In this document: in pieces, positions 27,192 to 36,646 of the stretch
How positions within the stretch are numbered: position 1 is the stretch's first letter
Layout: each line of letters begins with the position of its first letter
Assembly: GCF_030915385.1 (NCBI RefSeq)
Contig: NZ_CP133268.1
Location: 4,872,001-4,936,000 of the forward strand
Reading direction: 5' to 3'
DNA from: Neobacillus sp. PS3-12
GTDB taxonomy: Bacteria; Bacillota; Bacilli; Bacillales; Cytobacillaceae
DNA: 64,000 nucleotides
Program-made: the position numbers and the translations under genes
The notes under the pieces: model-generated
The model's input: the letters and a program-made list of their open reading frames with translations, nothing else
What the model was told of the DNA's origin: nothing
Database searches by the model: none

Positions 27192-27452
27192 TTAAGGAGT
27201 ATGATTCCATTTTTGAAAATGCCCATGGTTGAAGTGATGTTCGTTGTGTGTAGCCATACCGCCGCCAAACCCGATCACCAATCCAAGAGCAAAGATACAT
27301 ATAGAATAGATCACACGTTTTTTTCTTTTTCGGCGGAATTGGCTAAATTCTTTCTTTAACTCGCTTTTGATTTCATTTTTGAGTGATTCATTATTATCTG
27401 GAAGTGGTTCTTGTGTTTCTTCTGAAGTTAGTTTATTTGATTCTTTAGCCAT
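27192..27452 (-). CDS. Small single-helix membrane protein
   Basis: 86 residues. An acidic N-terminal part, a basic patch (FRRKRKKR) at about residue 42, one membrane helix (VIYSICIFALGLVIGFGGG) and a His-rich tail (HNEHHFNHGHF). The basic patch predicts the N terminus stays inside and the His tail faces out. AAGGAGG lies seven nt before ATG 27452; upstream in-frame codons are unlikely to be used. The His cluster could bind metal. No family recognised. Confidence 0.65.
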   Translation of the reverse strand: MAKESNKLTSEETQEPLPDNNESLKNEIKSELKKEFSQFRRKRKKRVIYSICIFALGLVIGFGGGMATHNEHHFNHGHFQKWNHTP

Positions 27453-27574
27453 CTTTATACCTCCTTTTTCCTTATATATATTGCTCTTAGAACCCAAAAT
27501 TTCTTAAAAAACTGTTAAAATTTTATGAAAAGTAATGGTGGCTAAAGTGAAAAGCCTTTTTACAATAAAAAAAG

Positions 27575-27593
27575 AGCTGACAATTGGTCAGCT
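27575..27593 (-). terminator. Terminator of the SDR gene
   Basis: AGCTGAC pairs with GTCAGCT around AATTG. On the minus strand it runs into CTTTTTTTAT. Confidence 0.75.
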
Positions 27594-27604
27594 ACCTTTT
27601 TATG

Positions 27605-28507
27605 TCAGGCATTAGTGAAATCGTAGACTACTCCGGTTAACTTTTCAGAAACTTCCCATAGTTTTTTCATGGTTTCCTCATTATAAACACCTGATGCTGG
27701 GGTTTCAATCGTAGGGTTACCTTTTCGGTTTCCTCTTCCATCGGGACCTATGTATTCCCCGCCATTCAAGCTTGTTTCTGTTGCAGCGTAGATTGTCGGC
27801 AGTGCTCCCATTTCAGCCGACTGTAAAAATAGATTCATTAACACTTTTAAATACCCGGGAGCGTCTTTTTTACCTACTTTGAACAGGTTTGTGGAAGAAA
27901 TGCCCGGGTGGCAAGCTATACTTTTTGCCAGAATACCGTGTTCTTTTAATCGATTGTCAAATTCTTTGGCAAATAATAAATTGGCAAGCTTGCTTTGACC
28001 GTAGAATTTCATCGCTTTGTAGCCATTGGAGCCATCTAAGTTGTCAAAAAAGATCGTTGCTCCTCTGTGGGCAAGACTACTAAGTGTTACAATACGAGAA
28101 TTGGGTGTTGTCTTTAGTAACGGAAGCAATAACCCCGTTAAAGCAAAATGGCCTAGATGGTTGGTGCCAAATTGCATTTCAAAGCCATCTTTAGTAGTTT
28201 GGTAGGGTGGAATCATGACACCAGCGTTATTGATTAATATATCTAATGAATGAAAACGGCTGCTATAATTTTGTGCAAATTCTCCTACGCTTTTTAAATC
28301 AGCCAAATTAAGTCCCATTACCACAACGGAACCTTTTGGACTTCCCTTTAAAATTGTTTCTTTGGCAGCCAGCGCTTTTTGCTCGTTTCGGACAGCTAAA
28401 ATGACCTCAGCCCCTTTTTCAACGAGAGTCTTAGCGGCCTCATAGCCAACCCCACTATTTGCTCCGGTAATCACGACTCTTTTACCTGTCAAATTCTGTT
28501 CCAGCAT
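27605..28507 (-). CDS. Short-chain dehydrogenase/reductase (retinol-dehydrogenase-like)
   Basis: 300 residues. NAD(P) motif TGANSGVGYEAAK near the N terminus, NNAGVMIPP, catalytic YGQSKLANLLFAKE and a Ser in TLSSLAHRG. The sequence type is that of the wide retinol dehydrogenase-like SDR group; the substrate is unknown. The frame is open to 28606, but ATG 28507 with GGAGG upstream starts at the normal family N terminus. Monocistronic. Confidence 0.85.
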   Translation of the reverse strand: MLEQNLTGKRVVITGANSGVGYEAAKTLVEKGAEVILAVRNEQKALAAKETILKGSPKGSVVVMGLNLADLKSVGEFAQNYSSRFHSLDILINNAGVMIPPYQTTKDGFEMQFGTNHLGHFALTGLLLPLLKTTPNSRIVTLSSLAHRGATIFFDNLDGSNGYKAMKFYGQSKLANLLFAKEFDNRLKEHGILAKSIACHPGISSTNLFKVGKKDAPGYLKVLMNLFLQSAEMGALPTIYAATETSLNGGEYIGPDGRGNRKGNPTIETPASGVYNEETMKKLWEVSEKLTGVVYDFTNA

Positions 28508-28733
28508 AATATAGTAACCCTCCAACAAATTTTGTAGATTAATTATACATGAAATGAAATCTAATTTACTTATTAATCTATGAACATTTCCAAAAAGACA
28601 GAGCAAACAATAGCAATAAACGATGTTTTTGGATAAATGTCCGAAATGTTTTTGGTTAAAGTGACTTGAATATACAGATGGATTATAATGGTATTTATCT
28701 TCAACAGGACTGAAAAATGAGGAGTTTAAAATA

Positions 28734-29294
28734 ATGAAGTCTGAAAAAGAAAAAATGTTAAAGGGTGAACTTTATAATGCTGCCGATCCAGAATTAAGAA
28801 AAGAAAGATTGAATGCGAGAAGGCTGACAAGATTATTTAATGAGTCACTCGAAACGGAGGATAACAAAAGAACTGAGTTGTTAAAGGAACTGTTTGGTTC
28901 CACTGGGGAAAATTTATACATAGAGCCGACATTTCATTGTGACTATGGCTACAACATACATGTTGGCAAAAATTTCTATGCGAATTTTGATTGTATCTTT
29001 CTAGATGTTTGTGAGATCCGAATAGGTGATAACTGCTTGATCGCACCAGGAGTTCACATTTATACAGCGACACATCCGCTAAATACAAATACAAGAGTAT
29101 CGGGTGCAGAATATGGAAAGCCAGTAAAAATTGGTGATCATGTCTGGATTGGTGGGAGAGCCATTATTAATCCTGGGGTTAATATAGGCAATAAAGTTGT
29201 CATCGCTTCGGGTTCGGTGGTTACAAAAGATGTACCAGATCATGTTGTAGTGGGTGGAAATCCTGCGAAAATAATCAAACGAATCGAAGAATAG
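28734..29294 (+). CDS. maa: Maltose/sugar O-acetyltransferase
   Basis: 186 residues, left-handed beta-helix hexapeptide acetyltransferase: Mac N-terminal helix (EKMLKGELYNAADPELRKER), FHCDYGYNIHVGKNFYANF, catalytic His in TATHPLN, and hexapeptide repeats VWIGGRAIINPGVNIGNK. It transfers acetyl from acetyl-CoA to sugars such as maltose or glucose. GAGGAG lies ahead of the ATG. Confidence 0.9.
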   Translation: MKSEKEKMLKGELYNAADPELRKERLNARRLTRLFNESLETEDNKRTELLKELFGSTGENLYIEPTFHCDYGYNIHVGKNFYANFDCIFLDVCEIRIGDNCLIAPGVHIYTATHPLNTNTRVSGAEYGKPVKIGDHVWIGGRAIINPGVNIGNKVVIASGSVVTKDVPDHVVVGGNPAKIIKRIEE

Positions 29295-29326
29295 GTGAAA
29301 GCCTAATTAATTGCCCATTCTCATAC

Positions 29327-29350
29327 GTTAAGGGAAGTTCTTCCCTTAAC
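29327..29350 (+). terminator. Perfect hairpin after maa
   Basis: GTTAAGGGAAG pairs perfectly with CTTCCCTTAAC. The T-tract after it is weak (AAGGCTTTTCCCC), so termination is likely but not certain. Confidence 0.5.
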
Positions 29351-29433
29351 AAGGCTTTTCCCCTTTCTTTGGAGAATTAATAAGAAGAAAGTATAATTAA
29401 TAAAAAGAAATATGAAAAATGGCGGTGTTATTG

Positions 29434-30348
29434 ATGTTAATGAAAAATCAAAAAATCGTTCCACATTTATGGTATGACAAGGAAGCAAAAGAAGCGGCCG
29501 AGTTTTACACTTCCATATTCCCGGACTCAAAAATTTTAGGTGTAACTACAATCCACAACACACCCTCAGGTGACTCCGATATCGTCTCTTTTGAGCTTTG
29601 GGGGCAGCAGTTTCAGGCAATTAGCGCAGGCCCTTTTTTCAAAATCAATCCGTCGATTTCTTTCACGGTTAATTTTGATCCATCAAGAGAAAAAGACGCA
29701 AGAGAAAAAATAGATGATGTTTGGAACAAATTGTCTGAAGGCGGCATAGCGTTAATGCCACTAGATAAATATCCGTTTAGTGAAAGGTTTGGCTGGATAC
29801 AGGACAAGTATGGTTTGACATGGCAGTTAATCCTTACCAATCCAGAAGGTGAAGAGCGACCTTCCATATTGCCGTCACTTTTGTTTGTTGGTGATCAATG
29901 TGGTAACGCTGAAGAGGCAAATAACTTTTATACATCCGTATTTAAGAACGCCAAGCAAGGAATGATCGCCCGCTACCCTAAAGGCATGGAACCTGATAAA
30001 GAAGGAACAATCATGTTCTCTGATTTTATGCTTGAAAACCAGTGGTTTACGGCAATGGATAGTGCACACGAGCATAAATTCAGTTTTAACGAGGCAATCT
30101 CATTTATGGTGTACTGCGACACACAAGAAGAAATTGATTATTTTTGGGAGAATCTTTCTGCTGTTCCTGAAGCAGAGCAATGTGGATGGCTGAAAGATAA
30201 GTTCGGTATATCCTGGCAGATTGTGCCAAGAGAAATGGATAAGATGATGAGTAGGGGCACACCTGAGCAACTTGCCCGCGTCACGAAAGCATTTATGAAA
30301 ATGAAGAAATTTGATCTTGCGAAATTACAGAATGCCTATAAAGGATAA
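29434..30348 (+). CDS. Duplicated VOC (PhnB-like) family protein
   Basis: About 304 residues made of two PhnB/3-demethylubiquinone-methyltransferase-like VOC domains: the first starts IVPHLWYDKEAKEAAEFYT, the second PSLLFVGDQCGNAEEANNF near residue 155. Each half contains F-x-A-x-x-x-G/D-type and GWIQDKYGLTWQ / GWLKDKFGISWQ motifs. Such proteins are non-haem metal or resistance-like folds; none has a known role here. GGCGGTG favours ATG 29434 over ATG 29419. Confidence 0.75.
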   Translation: MLMKNQKIVPHLWYDKEAKEAAEFYTSIFPDSKILGVTTIHNTPSGDSDIVSFELWGQQFQAISAGPFFKINPSISFTVNFDPSREKDAREKIDDVWNKLSEGGIALMPLDKYPFSERFGWIQDKYGLTWQLILTNPEGEERPSILPSLLFVGDQCGNAEEANNFYTSVFKNAKQGMIARYPKGMEPDKEGTIMFSDFMLENQWFTAMDSAHEHKFSFNEAISFMVYCDTQEEIDYFWENLSAVPEAEQCGWLKDKFGISWQIVPREMDKMMSRGTPEQLARVTKAFMKMKKFDLAKLQNAYKG

Positions 30349-30373
30349 GTAAGGTCAAGTATAGTGAGAATGA

Positions 30374-30437
30374 GTGCTAGGCATCAAAAGAAGACATTTT
30401 TTCAAATTTGTCTTTTTGAGGTGCCTGGCACTTTTTC
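30374..30437. repeat. Dispersed hairpin element, copy 2 (terminator-like)
   Basis: GTGCTAGGCATC pairs with GGTGCCTGGCAC (30420-30431) and an inner AAGACA pairs with TGTCTT; TTTTTC follows. It is the better-preserved copy of the element at 22764 and ends the VOC gene. Confidence 0.65.
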
Positions 30438-30546
30438 TTTCATAAAAATTACAGAGCCATAAACAAAAAATTTGGTTTACTTTTTTTAACAATCGCCTTA
30501 TGATGATATTGTAGTGATATCACTTTTATATCATGGAGGGATTACC

Positions 30547-31410
30547 ATGAAGGAAAAATCAATTTTTAAAATGAATGGTTTTGCAGCACTTGTCATTGCG
30601 CTTGGGTGTATTGTAGGTGGAGCTCTCTTAGTCATCAACTCCCTATCGGTTGGAGGAAAAGTTGGAGGGATTGTCGTATTCATTCTAGGTCTAATTATTG
30701 CCACAAGTTTAACCATTGTGCAGCCAAACCAAGCAAAAGTATTAACATTCTTTGGTACGTATATGGGTGTCATTCGTGACCAGGGATTGTGGGCAACGAT
30801 TCCTTTCACCTTCAAACGAAGTATATCGTTGCGTGTGACGAATTTTACGAGCGAACGGCTAAAGGTAAATGATTCAGAAGGAAATCCAATTGAAATCGCC
30901 GCAGTAGTGGTTTATAAAGTAAATGATTCAGCTAAAGCATTATTTGATGTAGAAAACTATGAAAAATTCATTCAAATCCAAAGTGAAACTGGGATTCGTC
31001 ATATTGCAAGCAGATATGCCTATGATTCGTACGAAAATGGGGGTGAAAACACCCTAACCCTTAGGCAAAATAGTGATGAAATTGCAGATGTTCTGGTTCA
31101 TGATTTACAAAAGAGACTAGGTGTTGCAGGTGTCGATGTGATTGAAGCACGGATTATGCATCTTGCCTATTCTTCAGAAATTGCCGCAGCCATGCTTCAA
31201 AGGCAGCAAGCAAATGCCGTTTTATCTGCTCGTAAAGTGATTGTCGACGGGGCAGTGGGGCTTGTAAAAGCAGCGATCGATCAACTTCAAGAACAAGAAA
31301 TTGTCGAGCTGGATGAAGAGAAAAAGGCACAGATGGTGAATAACTTAATGGTTGCCATTGTTTCCGAGAAAGGAACACAGCCAATTATCAATACCGGAAG
31401 TATCTATTAA
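30547..31410 (+). CDS. SPFH/stomatin-like membrane protein
   Basis: 287 residues. Two hydrophobic helices at the N terminus (about 10-60) precede a band-7/SPFH domain (VVYKVNDSAKALFDVENYE, then a helical region with YSSEIAAAMLQRQQANAVL). SPFH proteins form membrane-anchored oligomeric cages or microdomains. ATG 30547 has TGGAGGGAT upstream; the frame opens earlier but without a site. A 51-codon Arc-like gene follows 13 nt later, a pairing I recall from other Bacillus genomes. Confidence 0.82.
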   Translation: MKEKSIFKMNGFAALVIALGCIVGGALLVINSLSVGGKVGGIVVFILGLIIATSLTIVQPNQAKVLTFFGTYMGVIRDQGLWATIPFTFKRSISLRVTNFTSERLKVNDSEGNPIEIAAVVVYKVNDSAKALFDVENYEKFIQIQSETGIRHIASRYAYDSYENGGENTLTLRQNSDEIADVLVHDLQKRLGVAGVDVIEARIMHLAYSSEIAAAMLQRQQANAVLSARKVIVDGAVGLVKAAIDQLQEQEIVELDEEKKAQMVNNLMVAIVSEKGTQPIINTGSIY

Positions 31411-31423
31411 GGTTGTGTTATAA

Positions 31424-31579
31424 ATGAATAAGCGAAAAGCATTTCCGTTGCGGATCGATCCAAAACTATACGAAGTTCTGGAAAAATGGGCGCAAGATGA
31501 ACTACGAAGTGTGAATGCCCAAATCGAGGTCATCTTAAAAGAGGCAGCAAAAAAAGCGGGAAGACTAAAAAAAGAATAA
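31424..31579 (+). CDS. Arc-like ribbon-helix-helix small protein
   Basis: 51 residues: MNKRKAFPLRIDPKLYEVLE, then a helix ending AAKKAGRLKKE. The F-P-L-R-I-D strand followed by two helices is the ribbon-helix-helix (Arc/CopG) pattern, so it should bind DNA as a dimer. It starts 13 nt after the SPFH gene and probably shares its transcript. It could regulate that gene. Confidence 0.7.
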   Translation: MNKRKAFPLRIDPKLYEVLEKWAQDELRSVNAQIEVILKEAAKKAGRLKKE

Positions 31580-31587
31580 ACATCTGA

Positions 31588-31622
31588 AATTAGGCACCTG
31601 CTTACGAAGTAGGTGCCTAATT
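31588..31622 (+). terminator. Hairpin after the SPFH/Arc pair
   Basis: AATTAGGCACCT pairs perfectly with AGGTGCCTAATT (31611-31622), with an 11-nt loop. No strong U-tract follows. The AGGTGCCT core resembles the dispersed element but the rest does not. Confidence 0.6.
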
Positions 31623-31781
31623 CATTATCAAAAATTCTTCCATAAATAAGGAAAGTTTCTCGAAAATAATTAAAAACCCCCATTTAATCATAAAATGAAT
31701 CATAAAATATCATTCTCATTTATAGAATTTTAGGAAGAGGTTTTCTCCATTTAAAAAAATGAGTCGAAGGGTGTTGTTGCA

Positions 31782-33944
31782 ATGAATCTACGAGACATAA
31801 GCACTGCAGTGCCCAAAAAAGACCATAGTGGTAAAGTATCGGGCCAGTTGCCCTATATTAGTGATGTGAAAGTGGAAAATATGATTTATGGTGTTTTGGT
31901 TCGATCGTCCATTGCCTATGGAAAAATCATTTCCATTCAATTGCCGAACCTTCCAGAAGGCTATGAAGCAGTTGGAGCAGAGCATATCCCCGGCCCCAAT
32001 TATGTCAAAATTATCAAAGAAGATCAGCCCATTTTTGCCAATGAATGGGTCAATTATATTGGTGAGCCGATTCTTATGCTCGTTGGGAAAAACCTCGATG
32101 TTCTTTACGGTTTGCTGAATGAAGTGAAGGTAGAATTTGAGGAACATCAGGCAATCTATACATTGGACGAAGCCATTAAACAAACATCATCCTCCGAAGT
32201 AGTTATGGCAAACTATGAATTTGGAGAAAACTTAGAAAATATTTCAGCGATCGAGCAGGAAGCCTATCGAATTATTGAAGAAGAATATGACACTGGTTAT
32301 CAGGAGCATGTCTATCTTGAGCCACAAGGAATGCTCGCCATTTATAAGGATGATGAAATTGTTGTCCAGGGGTCGATGCAATGTCTTTATTATATAAAAA
32401 ATGCATTGTTAAGTGCTTTAGCCTGTGGTGACGATGAAGTCAGAGTGGTGCAAAGCCCTACAGGCGGAGGTTTTGGCGGTAAAGAGGATTACCCTTCGAT
32501 GATGGCTTGTCATGTTGCCGTTGCTGCAAGAGCAGTTAAAAAATCGGTGATGCTCGTATTTGACCGTTCTGAAGATATAGTGGTTACGACGAAAAGGCAT
32601 CCGGCGAAACTCAAATATCGAACGGCCCTAGATCAGGCAGGAAATATTTTAAGCATGTGTGTTGATATCTTTCTCGATGGCGGAGCGAATTTAGGATTGA
32701 GCAATGTCGTGCTGCAGCGTGCCTTAATAAACTGTGCTGGTGTTTATAAAATTCCTCATTTCCATGCAAAAGGCTTTTGTCTAAAAACCAATACTGTTCC
32801 GAACGGTGCTTTCAGAGGTTTTGGTGCTCCACAAAGCTTTGCCGGAATCGAAAGTCATATGGGGCATCTTAGTAAACTGTCAAAACTAGACCCGCTTGAA
32901 TATAAACGAAAATACCTCGTCAAACAAGGAGACCCCACAATTACTAAAGGTAAATTCCGAGACCCCATATTAGTGGAAGATATGATTGAAGATTTACTCA
33001 ACACGACACGATATTCAAAGAAAAAAGAGGAGTTTCAGCGTTTAAATCAACAAAATCAGCGCTATAAAAAAGGAATCGGGACTTCACTGTTTCTGCATGG
33101 CTGTGGATTTACAGGCAGTGGTGAAAGAGATCATATTAAGGCAACGGTAAAGCTTGTCAAATCAAAGGATGACAAGGTTATGCTAAAAATCTCCAATTCT
33201 GATATGGGACAAGGCATTTATACCACTCTAAGTAAAATTGTCGCCAAAGAACTAGACCTTCCGTACGAAAAAGTTTTGTACCCAAATCCCGATACAAAAG
33301 AGGTTCCTGACTCCGGTCCTACAGTAGCGTCGAGGACAACAATGATTGTCGGAAAATTGCTTCAACGTGCCGCAAAAAAACTGAAGGTTCAGTGGCAACC
33401 AGGGGTGGAACAGGAAGTAGTAGAGAATTATGTTCATCGTGAAATGATTCCTTGGAATGAGTTGACCTTTACTGGAGACGCCTACCCGGCATATTCATGG
33501 GGCGTTAATTTCGTTGAAGTAGAAGTTGATACGTTAACTGGAAATGTAAAGTTGGAAAAAGTATACGGTAATTATGAAGTTGGCAAAGTCATCGATGAAA
33601 GGATCATGAAAGGTCAAATAGACGGTGGTTTGGCGCAAGGCCTTGCGTACGGTTATCTAGAAAAGATGACGTCAAAGCAAGGCAGAATCCAACAAAAAAG
33701 CATATCGGATTATGGACCGCCGACTTCATTAGACGTAGTCCAAATCGAAAGCAAGGTCTTTGATAACCCCTATGCTGACGGCCCATACGGGGCAAAGGGT
33801 GCAGGTGAGTTGACGTTAATCGGCGGCGCACCGGCCGTCCAAGCTGCAATTGAGGATGCACTACAAACCTCTTTTCAGCAAATTCCGATTACACCGGAAG
33901 TCATTATTGAACGTCTTTGGATGAAAGATGGTGAAGAAGGTTGA
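31782..33944 (+). CDS. pucD: Xanthine dehydrogenase-type molybdopterin large subunit
   Basis: 720 residues. Hammerhead domain at 10-115, then the molybdopterin domains with PTGGGFGGKEDYPSMMA, GAFRGFGAPQSFAG and GAKGAGELTLIGG near the end (catalytic Glu). Unlike the gene at 20394, it is directly followed by 2Fe-2S and FAD subunit genes and an XdhC factor, a complete purine-hydroxylase-type set like B. subtilis pucABCDE. Xanthine or another N-heterocycle is the likely substrate; purine specificity cannot be read from sequence. Confidence 0.85.
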   Translation: MNLRDISTAVPKKDHSGKVSGQLPYISDVKVENMIYGVLVRSSIAYGKIISIQLPNLPEGYEAVGAEHIPGPNYVKIIKEDQPIFANEWVNYIGEPILMLVGKNLDVLYGLLNEVKVEFEEHQAIYTLDEAIKQTSSSEVVMANYEFGENLENISAIEQEAYRIIEEEYDTGYQEHVYLEPQGMLAIYKDDEIVVQGSMQCLYYIKNALLSALACGDDEVRVVQSPTGGGFGGKEDYPSMMACHVAVAARAVKKSVMLVFDRSEDIVVTTKRHPAKLKYRTALDQAGNILSMCVDIFLDGGANLGLSNVVLQRALINCAGVYKIPHFHAKGFCLKTNTVPNGAFRGFGAPQSFAGIESHMGHLSKLSKLDPLEYKRKYLVKQGDPTITKGKFRDPILVEDMIEDLLNTTRYSKKKEEFQRLNQQNQRYKKGIGTSLFLHGCGFTGSGERDHIKATVKLVKSKDDKVMLKISNSDMGQGIYTTLSKIVAKELDLPYEKVLYPNPDTKEVPDSGPTVASRTTMIVGKLLQRAAKKLKVQWQPGVEQEVVENYVHREMIPWNELTFTGDAYPAYSWGVNFVEVEVDTLTGNVKLEKVYGNYEVGKVIDERIMKGQIDGGLAQGLAYGYLEKMTSKQGRIQQKSISDYGPPTSLDVVQIESKVFDNPYADGPYGAKGAGELTLIGGAPAVQAAIEDALQTSFQQIPITPEVIIERLWMKDGEEG

Positions 33945-34417
33945 TTAAATTCACACTAAATGGAAGAACGGTAGAAACGGACGCCTCTGCCACAGCAAGA
34001 TTACTAGATTTATTAAGAGATGAATTTGCGTTAATCGGAACAAAGGAAGGCTGTGGTGAAGGGGAGTGCGGAGCCTGCAGTGTTTTTGTGAATAATCTCC
34101 TGCAAAACAGCTGTTTGATTCCCATTGGTTCAATTGAGGGCGCAGAAATTCAAACGATAGAAGGTTTAATGGAAACGGAACAATTTAAGATTTTAGATGA
34201 GAGCTATTCGATTGCCGGTGGAGTGCAATGCGGTTACTGCATTCCAGGAATGGTCATGGCAAGTGCGGCCTTGTTATCTAAAAATCCTCATCCTTCAGAG
34301 GCTGAAATTCGCGAAGGCATTTCCGGAAATCTGTGTCGGTGTACGGGCTACAACATGATTGTAGATGCGATCAATTTGGCAGCTAAAAAAGGTGACGGCT
34401 TATGGCTGAGAAAATAA
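33941..34417 (+). CDS. pucE: Xanthine dehydrogenase-type 2Fe-2S subunit
   Basis: 158 residues with both 2Fe-2S sites: the plant-type C-G-E-G-E-C-G-A-C near residue 42 and the C-terminal QCGYCIPGM ... GNLCRCTGY. It moves electrons from the molybdenum centre to FAD. The start is a TTG whose last bases form the stop of the large-subunit gene (TTGA overlap). The stop overlaps the start of the FAD subunit by 16 nt. Confidence 0.9.
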   Translation: MIKFTLNGRTVETDASATARLLDLLRDEFALIGTKEGCGEGECGACSVFVNNLLQNSCLIPIGSIEGAEIQTIEGLMETEQFKILDESYSIAGGVQCGYCIPGMVMASAALLSKNPHPSEAEIREGISGNLCRCTGYNMIVDAINLAAKKGDGLWLRK

Positions 34418-35271
34418 CCGCATATCGTTTCGACCGTTTAGAACAAACCCTAAGCCAATTGAATAAAGAAGATTGTGCAATCATAGCTGGTGGTACTGAT
34501 GTTATGGTTCTTCACAAAAGTCGAAGGGGGGTACCTCCCAAAATACTTAAACCAATTGTGTTTATTGATCACCTTTTCGAATTAAAGCAGGTATATCAAA
34601 ATCAAAAAGATCTCCACATCGGGGCCTGCTGTACCTATAGTGAATTACTTGATAATCCGTTAATTCCTATAGCTTTAAAAAAGGCAATTAAAACAATCGC
34701 TGCCCCAGCTATTAGAAATCGGGGAACATTAGGTGGAAATATTTGCAATGCGTCTCCAGCCGGTGACACACTTCCGTTGTTATACGTATACAATGCAAAG
34801 CTTCTGCTGCGCTCCGTGGTTGGCGATCGTGTCGTTGCCATTAACGATTTTATCCAAGGTCCACGACGGGTCGGGCGTTTTCAAAATGAAATACTGGTTG
34901 AGATTATTTTACCATCAGTGTTTGAAGGTGGTGCACATATCGTTTTTGAAAAAGTAGGGAACAGGAATGCGGATGCCATTGCCAAAGTATCGTTTGCGGG
35001 ATACATCCGTATTAGCAAAGAAAGAATCGATGACATTCGAGTTGCTTTCGGGGCAGTAGGTCCTACTATGGTTCGTTCGATCGATATTGAGAAGAAGTTG
35101 ATTGGAAAACCAATCCCATTATCCGATGCAGATATCACTTCAATTGTCTCAGACTATGAAAAAATCATTAAACCGATCGACGACCAGCGTTCCACAGCAG
35201 GATATAGAAAAACAGTTGCTTTAAATCTATTACGTTATTTTCTATGTTTGAAGCAATATCAATCACATTAA
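34402..35271 (+). CDS. pucC: Xanthine dehydrogenase-type FAD subunit
   Basis: 289 residues, FAD-binding PCMH-type domain: AIIAGGTDVMVLH, APAIRNRGTLGGNICNASPAGD, followed by the CO-dehydrogenase flavoprotein C-terminal domain. It takes electrons from the Fe-S subunit to an external acceptor. It is embedded in the overlapping large-small-medium operon. Confidence 0.9.
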   Translation: MAEKITAYRFDRLEQTLSQLNKEDCAIIAGGTDVMVLHKSRRGVPPKILKPIVFIDHLFELKQVYQNQKDLHIGACCTYSELLDNPLIPIALKKAIKTIAAPAIRNRGTLGGNICNASPAGDTLPLLYVYNAKLLLRSVVGDRVVAINDFIQGPRRVGRFQNEILVEIILPSVFEGGAHIVFEKVGNRNADAIAKVSFAGYIRISKERIDDIRVAFGAVGPTMVRSIDIEKKLIGKPIPLSDADITSIVSDYEKIIKPIDDQRSTAGYRKTVALNLLRYFLCLKQYQSH

Positions 35272-35298
35272 TTTTTCGAAAAAAGGGGAGAGCTATTC

Positions 35299-36099
35299 AT
35301 GCTGCTGATGGAAAGAGTGGCCATGCTGATGCGTCAAAACGAAACCTTTGCCTTAGCTATGATTATTGAATCAAAGGGCTCGACTCCCAGTCATGTCGGA
35401 AAAATGATTGTCTACCATGATGGTACGATTGAAGGGACGGTGGGAGGGGGCTTGGCGGAATACTATATCATCGAAGAAAGTGTAAAGGCCATCCAAAATG
35501 GACAATCGAAAATTGTTGAATATAAATTGAATAAACATGCAAAAGACGGAATTCAGATGAATTGTGGCGGCACGTTACGAGTCTTTATTGAGGTTTATAA
35601 AAGCAGGCCTGAACTTGTTTTAGTTGGTGCCGGTCATTTGAGCTATGCGATGGCAAAGCTCGCTGATTTTCTTGAATATCCATATTGTATTGTCGATGAC
35701 CGCATTGGTTATTGTACAAAGGAACGCTTCCCGAATGCGACCAATCTTTTTGTGAACGAGGAAATCGATAAGGCTTTGCTTGCAGCAAACCTAAATGAAA
35801 AGTCTTATGTGGCCATTGCCACAAAAGATCGAGACGATATTGCCTTAAAAACAATCCTGCAATTTCCGTGTCCATACGTGGGGATGGTAGCCAGCAAACG
35901 CAAGGTGATTAGCATTTTTGAAACATTAAAAAGGGAAGGGGTCATTGAAGAACAATTGGAGCAGGTTCATTCTCCGATTGGATTGGAGATTGGCTCGGAA
36001 ACAACGGAAGAAATTGCAATCAGTATTATCGGAGAAATCATCAAAGTAAGCAGAGAAAAAAGGCCAATAAAAGTGAAACAAATAAATAGGTCCTTATAA
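35299..36099 (+). CDS. pucA: XdhC/CoxF-family molybdenum cofactor maturation protein
   Basis: 266 residues with the N-terminal XdhC domain (ALAMIIESKGSTPSHVGKMIV, GTVGGGLAEYYII, NCGGTL) and a C-terminal Rossmann domain (ELVLVGAGHLSYAMAKLADF). XdhC binds the molybdenum cofactor, sulfurates it with a desulfurase and inserts it in the large subunit. An AAAGGGGAGAG site precedes the ATG. It is the last gene of the operon. Confidence 0.88.
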   Translation: MLLMERVAMLMRQNETFALAMIIESKGSTPSHVGKMIVYHDGTIEGTVGGGLAEYYIIEESVKAIQNGQSKIVEYKLNKHAKDGIQMNCGGTLRVFIEVYKSRPELVLVGAGHLSYAMAKLADFLEYPYCIVDDRIGYCTKERFPNATNLFVNEEIDKALLAANLNEKSYVAIATKDRDDIALKTILQFPCPYVGMVASKRKVISIFETLKREGVIEEQLEQVHSPIGLEIGSETTEEIAISIIGEIIKVSREKRPIKVKQINRSL

Positions 36100-36143
36100 A
36101 TAAAGGTAGAAGTCTTCACATCAAGAAGACTTCTACCTTTATT
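36099..36143 (+). terminator. Very strong terminator after the XDH operon
   Basis: A perfect 19-bp stem: the arm 36099-36117 (AATAAAGGTAGAAGTCTTC) pairs with 36125-36143 around a 7-nt loop, then ATGTTTTTT. Confidence 0.85.
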
Positions 36144-36222
36144 ATGTTTTTTAATAGTTTTGTCCAATCAAACAAAACCCTCATTACATGTAATATAGTA
36201 AAAAAATAAAGAGAGGGTTGCC

Positions 36223-36624
36223 ATGTTTGCTCAGCAAATTATTTCAACTGGTTTACAATATTTAGGAACCCCGTATTTGTTTAACTCACTAACATATCAA
36301 ACTGATACATTCGATTGCAGTTCATTTATCCAGTATATTTTTAGAGTTAACGGAATTCTTCTTCCTAGAAACTCTCGGCAGCAATTTATAGTAGGGGTTC
36401 CGATTTCTTTTAAGAAGATCAAGAAAGGCGATTTACTATTTTTTACTACAAAATCCCGAAAAATTAGGCTAGGGCTATCAAGAATTGGACATGTTGCCAT
36501 TTATATTGGACAAGGTCGGATCCTCCATACCTACAGACAGGGAAAAAAAGTGATGATTTCAGAATTAAACTCGCATTGGAAGCAATCCTTCATTGGTGCT
36601 AAAAGAGTGGTTGGTAAGCCCTAA
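36223..36624 (+). CDS. NlpC/P60 family cysteine hydrolase
   Basis: 133 residues, consisting of the catalytic domain only. The triad is visible: Cys32 in FDCSSFIQYIF, His90 in RIGHVAIYIG and His102 in ILHTY. There is no signal peptide or cell-wall-binding repeat, so it may act inside the cell or spore rather than on external wall. AGAGAGGG precedes the ATG. No operon partner on its strand. Confidence 0.8.
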   Translation: MFAQQIISTGLQYLGTPYLFNSLTYQTDTFDCSSFIQYIFRVNGILLPRNSRQQFIVGVPISFKKIKKGDLLFFTTKSRKIRLGLSRIGHVAIYIGQGRILHTYRQGKKVMISELNSHWKQSFIGAKRVVGKP

Positions 36625-36646
36625 CATGGGTGTATGCAATAGGGAT

